A stretch of 64,000 nt of DNA from positions 10,230,001-10,294,000 of the forward strand of contig AP026539.1 of assembly GCA_026075535.2 (NCBI GenBank), given 5' to 3'. This DNA is from Tricholoma matsutake. Lineage: Eukaryota; Basidiomycota; Agaricomycetes; Agaricales; Tricholomataceae. Of this stretch, positions 1 to 11,571 are shown one piece after another. How positions within the stretch are numbered: the stretch's first letter is position 1; each line of letters opens with the position of its first letter. A program made the translations under genes and the position numbers. The notes below the pieces were generated by a model. It was not told where the DNA came from. It searched no databases and saw only the letters and a list, made by a program, of their open reading frames with translations.

Positions 1-394
1 GCGACACCCACTATCTGCTAGCTAAGACCGTGTGGGTTCTCTCTACAAGAAGGGGGCAGGATCCACGTGCATGATGGGGGAATTGATTGTTTTGATGCGA
101 GGGGTTATTAATAGGTGAGTTTGTTGAGATAGGCCTTTCACACTGAAAATGTAGGTGGAATACCTAAGAGAACACAACTGGGGTCCCCTAGGCATATATT
201 TAGGGTTTATATACTATGTTACACATATTGTACATTGTTGTTACCGATGCACTCATACATGCACATACATTTTGATGCATGCGAAATAAAATTCTCATGC
301 TATCAAAGTGTAGCGTCATTTGGTGTCATGTAGCGTAATTCGACATAATAAAATAAAATGAAATTTTATTAGGTAATGGGGTGGTTTCCTAACA
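1..394 (-). repeat. Family-1 gypsy LTR, cut by window edge
   Basis: This is the reverse complement of the 402-bp LTR of the gypsy element at 16834-23097. It ends at 394 with the complement of the TGTTAGG terminus. Only the last few bases of the LTR are missing, beyond the window edge. It points away from element A, so it is either a solo LTR or one end of an element lying to the left. Confidence 0.85.
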
Positions 395-590
395 CCTTGA
401 AGCACTTTGCAGAGCTTCGTATGCCCTCGAACTTCATTGAATACCATCGGACCTCCTCAAACTTAGTTCCCCCATCCTTGGATAACAGCAGTGATATTTA
501 GTACCACCTCGCAACCTTCCTCTGACTTGTGTTATATCTCCTAAGACCTGTTTAGTTGGTTTTGGTTGAGTTTCTGGTTGAGCATCATCA
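395..590 (+). repeat. Family-2 LTR, 3' terminal fragment
   Basis: About 196 bp match the last part of the family-2 LTR seen complete at 15534-16638 and 41870-42994, including the terminal ATCATCA at 584-590. The body of the LTR is missing. The fragment sits where the first ~146 bp of element A's 5' LTR should be, so one rearrangement probably removed both. Confidence 0.7.
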
Positions 591-848
591 GCGCATTGGT
601 AACAACAATGTACAATATATGTAACATAGTATACAAACCTCAAATATACACCTAGGGAACCCTAGTTGTGTTCTTTTAGGTATTCCACCTACACCTTTGG
701 TGCAAAACACCTTTTTCAACAAACTCATCTATTAATACCCCTCGCATCAAAACCATCAATTCCCCCATCACACGCATGCATCCTGCTCCCTCCTTGTAGA
801 GAGAACCCTCACAGTCTTAGCTAGCAGACAGTGGGCGTCACCCTAACA
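591..848 (+). repeat. 5' LTR of element A, left-truncated
   Basis: It matches the 3' two thirds of the family-1 LTR and ends with CCTAACA at 842-848. The first ~146 bp are replaced by the family-2 fragment at 395-590. It keeps AGTTGTGTTCT, the proposed transcript start that pairs with the primer site just downstream. Confidence 0.8.
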
Positions 849-850
849 GA

Positions 851-861
851 AGAACACAACT
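851..861 (+). promoter_or_regulatory. Self-priming primer-binding site of element A
   Basis: AGAACACAACT begins two bases after the LTR end. It is the exact complement of an 11-base stretch inside the same LTR. The layout is that of the Tf1/sushi group, where the 5' end of the transcript folds back as primer. No tRNA-type TGG start is present. Confidence 0.6.
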
Positions 862-1150
862 TCCATATCAGTGTGCCTTCTCTTACTTGCACATACATCA
901 TTGTTTCACTGTGCCACATCCAATTACTCATCCTTTCAGCATGAGCTGGAAGTACTTGTACAACTGCCAGTGATTGAAAGGCAGTGGTCATCATTAGGAC
1001 AGCTGCAACCATACAACCAATTTGATCTGGTTTAGTTATGATTTACATTACTCTATTTAGATGACTATTTTAGTTACAGGCTGAATTCAGTGATAACTCC
1101 GAGATCAGGCATCTTAGCTAGAGAAGTGATTCATCACAGATCTAACCATT

Positions 1151-2245
1151 ATGTCTGAACCCTCAACTTCTAATCCCGGTCCTAATCCTGTTCCCACACC
1201 AGCGCTAGAGGTGAAAATTGATGTGCTTACAGCACAAATGTCACAATTAGTGTCGGTGTTGGCAGCATCACAGCCCAGACAAGCAGAAGTACAGCCAGAG
1301 ACAACAGTAGATAGAGATGATTAGATGGAGGAGATGGTGGAGTGGGTGTCACAGGATGATGTGCAGGTGGAGAAATCTGAAAATGGAAAAGCATGCTTAC
1401 CTAAGTATGTGCCCCCACAAATCTTTGACAGTACCATGGAGAATACGAAATCTTTTATCAGCTCAATAGTATTGTACATCCATGGGAGGAAGCCAGAGTT
1501 TCATACCACTGAGTCTAGGATAATGTTTGCTCTCTTGTATATTCAGGGGGGGAAAGCACAGTTCTGGAGAAATGAGGCTATTAATCAGATTGCCATGGGA
1601 AATAAACCATTTGCAACCTTCAAGGAAATTTTGGAGAGATTGGAGGCACAGTTTGGGGACCCTAATCCAAAGGTGACAGCCAATGCTAAATTAAAGACCA
1701 TGCGCCAAGGTTCCCTAATGGCAGATGAATTTATTTTGCAATTCAAAGTGGAAGCTTCGCAAATGGATATGGGAGAAGCTGCATTAGTAGAATTTTTGAT
1801 AGCAGGATTAAATCCCTCTTTATTCAAGTCTATCTACCAACTACCTTCTATGCCAGAGAAGTTGGACAAGTGGTATAATTGGGTGATGTGCCCTGATCAG
1901 CAATATTGGCAGGAACAGGCGGAATCAAAGTTGATGTACAAAAGTAGTAAATTTGGAAAGCCGTCAGGAGGAAAGTCCGAGAAAGGAAAGGTGCCTCAGG
2001 CGCAAACTCCGAGGGCACAGCCACTGGCCATGGCAGTGACACCTATAGTTGCAGAGCCAGCAGCACCAGATGCTATGGAGGTTGACCAAGCAGGGAGATG
2101 AGCCCCACTTAAATGTTTTAACTGTGGGCAGTTGGGACATATTGCTAGCAATTGCAGGCAGAAAAGAAAGATTAGGGGAGCTACAATCAAGGAAGTGAAG
2201 CCAGAGGAAGGCAGGCAGAAGAATTTTGTGGAAGAGTCCCAGTGA
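1151..2245 (+). pseudogene. Gag pseudogene of element A
   Basis: The capsid and nucleocapsid polyprotein is read from the ATG at 1151. A stop at 1322-1324 (GAG in paralogue B) and a TGA at 2098-2100 break it. The central part (1325-2101) is a typical gypsy capsid region. After the second stop a CCHC knuckle begins CFNCGQLGH, close to 2115-2157. The frame closes at 2243-2245. Pol follows in the -1 frame. Confidence 0.8.
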
Positions 2246-2439
2246 AGGTTTCCCCATTGGTGGCCCAGAATCGTTATAATGTATTAGTATCCAAAGACAC
2301 CCAGAGTAAACCAGAAGAGGAAATCGAGGAGGAGTACAACCATCATGAATCACGGGACAAAGAAAATTACCAAGCAGTATTTCCGAAAGCCCCTAAACTC
2401 TTTATTTGCTGTGCATGAGTAGAACCTGAAATCACCTTG

Positions 2440-2696
2440 CACAAGGCCAGCCTCATAATTCCTCCTTTCTGAAATATAGTTAGAAATTCTTTGTGAAATA
2501 TTATATTTGAGACTAAATTTCTACAAACAGAAATTCAAAAAATTACCCATTAGAAATATACTTTGAAAATCAATACTTATTTCTAATGGGTAATTTTTTG
2601 AATTTCTGTTTGTAGAAATTTAGTCTCAAATATAATATTTCACAAAGAATTTCTAACTATATTTCAGAAAGGAGAAATTATGAGGCTGGCCTTGTG
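2440..2696. mobile_element. Palindromic CACTA-like MITE in element A
   Basis: This 257-bp element consists of two ~119-bp arms in inverted orientation with one mismatch between them, around a ~20-base centre. The ends read CACAAGG...CCTTGTG and are flanked by TTG on both sides (2437-2439, 2697-2699). Paralogue B has the uninterrupted sequence with a single TTG at 19055-19057, which proves the insertion and its 3-bp duplication. CAC termini plus a 3-bp duplication suggest the CACTA (CMC/EnSpm) superfamily. No coding capacity. Confidence 0.85.
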
Positions 2697-3667
2697 TTGA
2701 CTGTGGGACTGAAGACAGTAGACACACATGCAGCAATTGATGTGGAAGTGTTGCTTGATAGCAGTGCTACAGGATTATTTATTAATGGATCCTTAATTAC
2801 CAGAAATGGTATTAGCACACGCAAGCTGTTGCAACCTATAATGGTGTACAATATTGATGGAACCATTAATCATGGAGGAACTATTAAGGAGGAGATGACC
2901 ATGGTACTAAAGTATCAGGATCATCAGGAACAAGCCATATTTGAAGTGTGCGATCTCGGGAAAACCAATCTAATAATAGGATGTCCATGGTTATGGAAGC
3001 ATAATCCCAAAATTGATTGGAAGACTGGGAAAGTACAAATGACTCATTGTCCTAAGGAATGTAATGTGTATGGGAGGAAGGAGAAGAAGGAGAAGAAGAA
3101 AAGGAAAGAGAAAGAACATCTGAGGAAGTATTCTGTTACAATGGAGGAAGTGGAGGATGAGCAAATGCCAAATGGGGAAGTTCCAATCATGATCAAGAAG
3201 GAGGATCAGAAGCAAACCTTTAGAGCAATTCTTGGAGGACAGTCATGGGATAAAAATGTTGTGAAGGTGGAGAAGCCAGTGGAGGAGTGGGTACCAAAAG
3301 CATATCATGAATATCTGTCAGTCTTTCAGAAGAAGGAGTCTGAGTGAATGCCAGTGTGGAAGCCATGGGATCATGCAATCAAGATGAAGCCAGGGTTTGT
3401 GCCAAAGAAGTTGAAGGTATATCTGTTATCTCCAATGGAACAAGAAGAAGTTGATGTGTTCCTAAATGAACAATTGTGCAAAGGATACATATGACCTTCA
3501 AAATCACTGCAGATGTCACCAATATTCTTTGTGCCAAAGAAAGATCAGAGGAAGAGGATGTGTACAGATTATAGGTATCTGAATGAGTGGACAGTAAAGA
3601 ATCTGTACCCCCTGCCTTTGATCTCAGAAATAATTGACAAAGTGGGAAAAGCCAAGGTCTTTACAAA

Positions 3668-4347
3668 TGTAAGTCTGGCCCCACCGACTCATGACATTAC
3701 AACAAGTTAATTTACCTACACTGCTGTTACACACTTCCATGGTGCTGGCACACCACACACATCGCCAACACAACCACCCTCGCTGCCGACATAGCCACTG
3801 GCGATAGCACAGCCACCTACAGCGCATAAACAACTCACCAACACCAGATATACCAACGTCTGTGTTACAGTGAGTTATGGCCACCCTACACTGCCAACAC
3901 ACTCCCACAGTGCCAACACAGCCACACACATCGCTGACACAATCACCCTCACCACCGGCACAGCCACCAGTGAATATGGCAACAACATGCATCCTGGCAA
4001 CGGCACCATACATCCTTATTACCCTTCTATCCACATCCAGCAGTGCCAACATTATCCTATTGATGCGGTACCTTCCTATTTTGTGACTACACCCGATGCA
4101 GCCTTCCCAAATCACACACTATGCTTGATGCAGCCTTTTACTTACATGGTCAACCTTTTTCTTATATATTACTTATTTTTTATTCCTTAACCTTCGTTCC
4201 TACTTCCATGCAACGAAGGTATAGTAACTTCCTATTCTTTTATTTGTAGTAACTTATGGTTCCTACTTCCATGCAATGAAGATAATTTGATCCTGTCTTT
4301 TAGTAAACCTAAGTCTAGTGTAGGCTGCCAAACTCGGCAACCTTCCA
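3668..4347. mobile_element. Solo LTR (680 bp) in element A
   Basis: The sequence starts TGTAAG and ends TTCCA, flanked by ACAAA on both sides (3663-3667 and 4348-4352). Paralogue B reads straight through at this point in RT (around 20022-20032). TG/CA ends and a 5-bp duplication indicate LTR integration followed by LTR-LTR recombination. The left half is CA-rich with loose CCAACACAGCC-type repeats. The right half contains two near-copies of CCTACTTCCATGCAAYGAAG. No other copy is in the window. Confidence 0.75.
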
Positions 4348-6566
4348 ACAAAATTGGATTTACGATGGGGATACATACAATAATGTATGAATAAGGGAAG
4401 GAGATGAGTGGAAGGCCACATTTGCCATGCGTTGAGGATCCTTCAAGCCACTTGTCATGTTTTTCAGGATGACCAATAGTCCCCCGACTTTCCAAAATAT
4501 GATGAACAACATTTTCAAAGATGTAATGGATGCATGGTGATAATATTTATTGATGACATTCTGATATTCACAGAGGATGAAGAAAATCATGAAGCGATAG
4601 TACAGGAGGTGTTACAGAGGTTAGCAGAGAATGATCTATTTTTGATACTGGAGAAGTGTGTGTTCAGGGCAAGCAAGATTGAGTTCCTAGGATTATTGAT
4701 TGGCCCTGACGGGATTAAAATGGATCTGATCAAGGTACAGGCAATCACTGATTGGCCTGCACCCACCCATGTCAAGGAGGTTCAGGCCTTCTTGGGACTC
4801 GCGAACTATTATCGATGCTTTGTGCATAATTTTTCCAAAATTGCCACACCCTTACATAACCTTATGCAAAAGGGAGTAGTGTGGAGGTGGGGGGAACAGC
4901 AGCAGACAGTGTTTGAGGAGTTGAAAAGGAAGTTTGTGGAGGGACCAATATTAGCCCCAGTAGATTTCACATGCCCCTTATGAGTGGAATCAGATGCATC
5001 CAATTTTGCTACTGGAGCAGTATTATCAATACTGTGCAAAGATGACAAATGGCATCCTTGTGCATATTTGTCCTGAGGGTTGAATGATGTAGAAAGGAAC
5101 TATGATGTGCATGACAAAGAGATGTTGGGAATAATATGAGCATTGGAGGCATGGAGACATTATTTGGATGGATGTATGCATCAGATTGAGATCTGGACAG
5201 ATCATCAAAATCTGCAATACTTCATGTCAGCTAAAAAGCTTAACGGCTGGCAAGCACGTTGGGTGTTATTCCTATTGCATTTTAATTTTCACTTGGTCAA
5301 TAAAGTGGGAAGCTTAATGAGGAAAGCAGATGCATTATCCAGATGTATTGATCACAAAAGGGGGGTGGAGGAGGACAATAAGAGCATTACCTTACTCAAA
5401 CCCAAATACTTTCGCATTTGTGCTATGCATCAAGGGCATCTATTAATAGATGGCTCAGAAGCAGAAATGTTATCTAAGATTAGACAATGTTTGGAGATGG
5501 ATGATGAAGTAGTGGAAGCCATGAAAGCTCTGAAGGAAAAGAAGAAAGGTAATATTAAAGGAGATGAATGGGTTGAGGAGCAAGGGTTGGTATTATTCTG
5601 AGGAAAGGTGTATGTACCAAAGGATCAGGATTTGTGAAGGGAGATCGTCTGGTCACATCATAAGATGCCAACTGCTGGACATCCAGGAAGGTGGAAGACA
5701 TTGGAATTAGTGATGAGAAATTATTGGTGGCCCAGAATTTCCAAATATGTGTTGGGGTATGTGGATGGATGTGATACGTGCATGAGGGGGAAGAAATTTC
5801 CAGAGAAACCTCCAGGGAAATTAATGCCCAACCCTATACCTAAAGTGCCATGGCGAGATATATCTGTGGATTTTATCACCGGATTACCTGAGGCTCAAGG
5901 GTACAATGCAATATTTGTAGTATGTGACCACTTCACAAAGGAGGTCCATATTATTCCTACTACTACAGAAACCTCATCATTGGGCTTGGCATGCCTCTAT
6001 CTAAATCAGGTATGGTGGTTACATGGATTACATGATATCATTATCTCTGATTGTGGTCCACAATTTGCTTCTGCATTTATGCAAGAATTAAACAACATAT
6101 TGGGGATTCAAACTAAATTATCTATGGCATATCACCCACAAACTGATGGGCAGACAGAGAGAATGAACCAGGAGTTGGAGCAGTACTTACATATGTTTGT
6201 CAACTACCGACAAACTGACTGGCCCAAATGGTTGGCAATTGCCAAATTTTCCCACAATAACAAATTCCATTCAGCTACCTGCATGTCACCCTTCTTTACT
6301 AATTATGGGTATCATCCCCACATGGGAATAGAACCCCAAAGGGAAGTTAAGGTACAGTCAGTAGAAGATTTTGTATCTAAGATGCAAAAGGTACAAGAAG
6401 AAGTGGAGGCAGCATTGAAAGCACGTGATGATATGATGCAACCTGCAGATCGTACTTGAGCCTTCACTCCAGAGTACAAAGTTGGTGACTTGGTATGGCT
6501 AAGTACCAAGGACCTAAATATTCCATGACCTTCAAGGAAACTTATGGAGAAACAAGTTGGCCCATA

Positions 6567-6831
6567 TGCTAAAGTCTGAGGTTGCCTTTAGTGCAGTTTA
6601 ACCTAGCAACTGTGAAGGGAGACTCAGATAGACTGAACAGCTGGAGTCCAGAGTGAGCAACTGAAGAGTGCAAAACTCCGGACTCTGCAGTCTACATACT
6701 GTGAAACAAACAGTGATAAACACAAGGTGGAAACTACTCTAAGTGCCCATGAGTGTAAATACAAGTGATAGGACATGGAATAGAAGTAGGATAGAAGTAA
6801 AATAGAGAGATGGTGAATCATACATTTAACA
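6567..6831. mobile_element. Solo LTR-like insert (265 bp) in element A
   Basis: The insert begins TGCTAAA and ends TTTAACA, with CCATA on both sides (6562-6566, 6832-6836). B lacks it at the equivalent position (~22240-22250). Size, TG/CA ends and 5-bp duplication fit a short solo LTR. Confidence 0.65.
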
Positions 6832-7289
6832 CCATACATGATCTCTAAAGTAATTTTGCCTAATGTGGTAGTGCTAAAATTACCTTGATCATTCAAAATT
6901 GATCCCGAGATTAACATTTCCCATCTATGCCCCTACTGCCCACCCACTATTCCTGGCCAACAAACCACTCCACAACCTCCAATTATGGTAGAAAGTGCTC
7001 CAGAATATATAGTTGAAGAAATTCTAGACTCATGTCTTCGATGGAATGAATTGTAGTTCTTAATAAAGTGGAAGAACTATACCAACAAAAATAATTTGTG
7101 GGAACCCAAAGAGAATTGTAAGCGAGCACATAACACGATCACCCAATTCTTTAAACGTAATCCAAATGCTCCATATCGCATTGCGAGAATGGTGTATGAG
7201 GGGATAAAATTCTGGCCTTACCAAAATTTCATGGAGGGGACAGATACAGTATTTTCTCACCTGGAAGTCAAGGCATAAAAGGGGGGTAA

Positions 7290-7690
7290 TGTTAGGAAAC
7301 AGCCCCATTACTTAATAAAATTTCATTTTATTTTATTATGTTGAATTATGCTACATTATGCCAAATGATGCTACACTTTGATAGCATGAGAATTTTATCT
7401 TGCACGCATCAATATGTATGTGCATGTATGAGCACATTGGTAATAACAATGTACAATATATGTAACATAGTATACAAACCTTAAATATACACCTAGGGAA
7501 CCCTAGTTGTGTTCTCTTAGGTATTCCACCTACACTTTTGGTGCAAAACACCCTTTTCAACAAACTCATCTATTAATAACCCCTCGCATCAAAACCATCA
7601 ATTCCCCCATCACGCGCATGCATCCCACTCCCTTCTTGTAGAGAGAACCCGCACAGTCTTAGCTAGCAGATAGTGGGTGTCACCCTATCA
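7290..7690 (+). repeat. 3' LTR of element A
   Basis: This is a 401-bp family-1 LTR from TGTTAGG to CCTATCA (B has CCTAACA). It is preceded by the purine tract AAAAGGGGGGTAA at 7277-7289. Confidence 0.9.
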
Positions 7691-9264
7691 CTCGTGCCTC
7701 GCATCATAGTTATCTCAGAATAATCATCACAGTCAAGGTGGCTCAGATTATTGACATGATTTTAGAATAATAATTGCACTATTAATTGTGCAATAATTGC
7801 CCTACTTTGACCACTACTATTACTGATGCCTGCTTTCAGTCCCATAATCTTTAATAGGAGCCCATTCATGTTTAGTTTCTTATAGGCCAGGTACTGAACC
7901 AATGCTAACACAATCTCTATTCATGCTTCACATACTAATAGAAATGTTAGATTAAGAACTAAAATAATCCACAGCGAAAATAGATAAAAATAGATGCTGG
8001 GCCTGCCACATTGTATGGATGTGAAAGGAACCAAAACTTGGAACTGAAAGGTATATGGCAAACTGCAAAAATAGATAAAAGTAGGTTCACCAACAAGGTG
8101 GCCAGGGCTCGATATAGACTGACACCTGGTTCAGCAATCCTCGCAAATATAGATTTTGGAACACCACCAGGGAACATAACCTCATTCTCAATACTGAGAA
8201 CTCAGAACATGTGACTGCTTGGTGTCAGCACCAAGAAAAGATAGAATATTCCACACTTACCAATAGCAATGACATATAGCAGGATGCCTGTGGTCTCCTG
8301 GGCACTCTTGCTCTGCTGTGAAGGGGACAGCTTCTGTATTGGAGTTTAATACCACTCACATTTCATCAACACTACCCCTTCTGCATCTGCCTGTATACCC
8401 TCCCATTCATTGGCATGGTCTGGACACTCCACTACCACTGCTGCTGCCTTACCTCACAACCATCTACCACTGCTGCTGCCTTACCTCACAACCATATTCA
8501 CACCTCATCTCTCACATTACTGTCCATCTCCCCACCTCCCACCACTTCCTCCACCTAGAATGGGAACAAATCCTCGGCTGCATTCCTGCATGTAAACTAA
8601 TCTTGATGCTGCTGCTGCAGACCCCTGTGCCAGTGGGTTTTCCTGTTGTATCACACTCATGTTTGCTTTCCCATCTGAAGAATGGGACTGGGAAGGCGAG
8701 GATGAGGAGCATTGGGAAAGTGTGGGCATGGTTGAGGTGTCTGCCATCAGTATGGGTGTTGCACCATAGACAGAGCAAATAGCATGTGGCAAGGGGGAGA
8801 AGATGTGGACACCCCTATACATATGAGAGTGCCAGTGTGAGTGGGGGAGAGGTGAGGTGAGGCATACATGAGTCAATGGAGAGGGAGTGCATATAATGGC
8901 AACATGACAATCCATGTAATAATGATGGGTACAGCCTATCACTTCATTTGGTGGTGTTGTTGGCATGTGAGGCATTTGTGTTTTTTGGAAGGGGAGGTGT
9001 CATTATGTGCAAGTGGGATGGATGGGCAGATGGAGCACAATGCACATATTGTGCACCAGGATATGCCACATGAGGGTGGGGATGAGGGGCATAGGTGATT
9101 TCATACAAGTGAGGATGAGGAGAGAAAATGTGAGTGCAGAGGATGGGATGGTTCCATGAGGCTGAGTATTTGAGACCTTTATTGGGGATCAAACAGGACT
9201 ATTTCAAAGGTAATACCATTGCGCTAACTATTCTGGCATGTCATGTTTTTGGTTTTTTGAAAGC
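7691..9264. other. No confident gene; repetitive or host intergenic DNA
   Basis: Short open frames such as 8011-8214 (+) and 8517-8975 (-) have no family resemblance I recognise. 8400-8900 is rich in CCAC and CACC runs. A possible tRNA-like fragment lies on the minus strand near 9165-9235 (a B-box-like GTTTGATCCC and an A-box-like TAGCGCAATGG). It is too degenerate to call as a gene. Confidence 0.5.
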
Positions 9265-10730
9265 CTAAGCCACACATGAATCACTGCTTCTTGGACCACC
9301 AGGGACAATGGGCGAAAGAAACTGTTCACTATCTACAGTGCCCTGGGTGGGTGGGTTAAAGACAAGATGTCCAATAGGTGCTGGATGATGTTCAGCACTG
9401 TTGGTGTAGCCTTCACTGCTCCCAAGTACTGTGCTGAAACCAAATGTATTTACGATTGAGCACTCTTTGTTGACAATGATAAGTATGAGTGCTGGATACA
9501 TTCCCTGGCAGAATTTGTCAGGTCAGTGAAATGCCAACACAGATCATAGGCTGGTGGAAGACTCACTGAGAACTCATTGCCAAAGCCATAGAAAACATTA
9601 GCTGCATAGTCAGCAGCTGTATCTGTGCCACTTGGGCCCACAAAGCTGAGCAACAAGCTTGCCAACTAAGACATGAAGAGTCAGACAGTAGCATAGTTGA
9701 CATGTGCATAAAAAAACTCACTTGTATTGCAAGGTAGAAGAATCCTGACTCTACAAGAAGGAACAGCACTTTTTGCACATCAGACCGTTGTTTCTTCAAA
9801 CCAAGATTGCTCCTGGCTTTTTGGTGGTGCCTGTCAGGAATAAACAATCATCATTGATATCAGGAGAAATATCAACTAACCATAGCTTGTAGCCAATCAA
9901 CAAGGTAGAGAGAAGGTTAGTTGCCATAGAGAAGGCAAGAGTGCAGTTGGACAAAGTGGCAAGCATATCATACGATATTATTGACATAGTGTACATCACG
10001 AGGTAAGTGAGTGCCATCACTGATGCAGATGCCAGCATGTGAGTCAGTGATGAGTCAAATCACTGTGAAACTACAAATCTCACCGATTGTTGCCAACAAA
10101 AAGAGAAGAGGGCCAACCATGACCCACTGGTGCTCTGGATAGAGGACCCAAGCTCGCCATATAACCGCAATATCATTAACAATCCACTAGGAATGGCAGG
10201 AGAACACATTTCAGATGGATATAATATGAAAAATTGAGGTTACGACACCATAAAAGGCTCTAAATACATCTCAACCAGTTCTGGCTTAGCGGATGCTACA
10301 TTGGCTAGAGCAAACTTCTTAGACAACTCCATACCAACGTTCTTCACAAGCACCCAGCGAAACTGAATTATCAAAGATGCCATCCACACAGCCCAGTATA
10401 TGTTGGCTGCGGTGAAGCTGAGGATGATTAGAATGAATATCACCAATGTTGGGCGAGATTTGAGTCCCCGGTGCCTGTAAACAGAAGTTAGACCTCTGGT
10501 AAAATCAGCGGTGTAGACTCGGACAAACAAGGTGGTGTATACTGCAATGGAGAAGACCATTATGAACATGCCTTATATGCAAGGGTTAGAGTTAGGTTAG
10601 AGCATCAACAGGGGTAAATCGTAGCATCATTACCATGTAGCAAGGTGATGGTTGAAAAATTTGTAAGGTTGAGCAGAGACATGATGCCCCAGTCCCAGAG
10701 GCGTGCACTATCATCGGGAGTCACGGTCAT
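9265..10730 (-). CDS. Seven-helix membrane protein, seven exons (host gene)
   Basis: The exons on the minus strand are 10730-10634, 10571-10249, 10186-10084, 10019-9881, 9830-9722, 9665-9567 and 9504-9265, giving 369 aa with all phases consistent. Each of the six introns (48-64 bp) starts GT and ends AG. Hydrophobic segments lie near residues 34-53, 73-103, 141-175, 176-195, 200-220, 242-267 and 290-302. The stretch LLVESGFFY before helix six, and GMYPALILIIV in helix seven, are typical of a large uncharacterised multi-helix family of Agaricomycetes; I know of no established substrate. The C-terminal ~60 residues are polar and probably cytoplasmic. No in-frame stop was found, so this is the one apparently intact host gene in the window. 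Confidence 0.8.
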
Positions 10731-10862
10731 ACTAATACTTGAGGGCAATGTTGAAATGAGCATACGGAAACTCAGGCTTATCAGTTATCTGTGGGTTCTC
10801 GATCAAGGTCATGCATGAGCCACGGCCCACAGCCTATCTGATGAAATCAGTAATTATAATTA

Positions 10863-11232
10863 TCATAGAGCTGTTCACTTAAGCACCGCCACTTTTGTAT
10901 TACGGCCGATTTCTTATTCCTTCTATAAAAACACTCGTTTCAGTGATAGGAAGCTGCCCTATTGAGGGATTTTCGATAACTTCAAAACTGAGTGAGAAAA
11001 GTTTTTGAGCATAGGCCAAATTGGCGGGTACGAACGTATTAGCCTCTACAACAAGCAAAAAAAGCTCTGGTCGTTATTCCTTCTGTAAATACACTCCTTT
11101 CTACCTTCTGAAGACATTCTTTTGGCAAAAAAACCATATATAAAAAATTGAGTCAAGAATTCACTTCTTCGTCGTCACCCATCAAAAGCGCGAGCGACAT
11201 TCTCCGGGTGCTTAAGTGAACAGCTCCTATGA
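10863..11232. mobile_element. MITE with TA duplication (Tc1/mariner-type)
   Basis: This 370-bp element has ~25-bp inverted ends TCATAGAGCTGTTCACTTAA... and ...AGTGAACAGCTCCTATGA, differing by one indel. TA flanks it on both sides (10861-10862, 11233-11234). It is non-coding. It contains two ATTCCTTCT-led segments (10917-10930, 11075-11088), so it may have an internal duplication. Confidence 0.75.
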
Positions 11233-11571
11233 TAGCTCATTACACTGACGTTAAAGAGCTAAGATGCTGTGAGGATTTGATGAGCATGAAACTGACAGCT
11301 CGTGAGAACGACTCCACTCTGTCATTCTTTGACGGAACTATGTACTGCCAGCGCGTGAGCTACATGCAACATCTAGGAGCCATCCAACTTCGCCAGCTCG
11401 AACAGATTCAAGTATACTGCCACGGGTAATGACAAAAGAGTAGCGCAGATACTAGATCTAATAGCCAAGTTGATCCTACCAGACCGCATGATGCATTGAT
11501 CATTCATGCTCAGATCTGTAGTATGTAGTAGTATTTTAGTGGTGCACTAGTAACTGTAGGATTGATACACC
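11233..11571. other. Intergenic, nothing assigned
   Basis: A 66-codon open frame at 11229-11429 (+) overlaps the MITE end and resembles nothing I know. Otherwise I see no structure. CpG is commoner here than in the surrounding repeats, as expected of non-repeat DNA. Confidence 0.4.

Larger units (their letters stand above)
2242..7278 (+). pseudogene. Pol pseudogene of element A
   Basis: The remains read in order: protease with DSSA where B has DSGA (about 2750-2765), RT with FIDDI near 4540-4560, RNase H with TDHQNLQY (5190-5220), an integrase zinc region (5665-5800), the DDE core with DFITGL and HPQTDGQTER (5870-6190), and a C-terminal chromodomain (about 7000-7110). The RT is cut by the solo LTR at 3668-4347 and the integrase C-terminus by the one at 6567-6831. 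Multiple TGA stops replace CGA codons kept in B. Non-functional. Confidence 0.85.
591..7690 (+). mobile_element. Ty3/gypsy chromodomain element A, degenerate
   Basis: The order is 5' LTR remnant, self-priming site, gag, protease, reverse transcriptase, RNase H, integrase, chromodomain, 3' LTR. It is a close paralogue of element B (16834-23097) and aligns with it nearly end to end. Comparison with B shows three later insertions (2440-2696, 3668-4347, 6567-6831). Its frames are broken by many stops, several at positions where B still has a sense codon. It cannot encode a working polyprotein. Confidence 0.9.

Noticed and set aside
3624..4190. Several open frames (163, 106 and 69 codons)
   Set aside because: They fall inside the CA-rich solo LTR at 3668-4347 and have no family resemblance.
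8318..9192. Pro/His-rich frames on both strands
   Set aside because: Low complexity, no recognisable motif, no consistent splice structure; not supported as genes.
10861..11234. Solo LTR interpretation of the inverted-ended element
   Set aside because: Ends are TCATAG/CTATGA, not TG/CA, and the duplication is TA, which fits a Tc1/mariner-type MITE.
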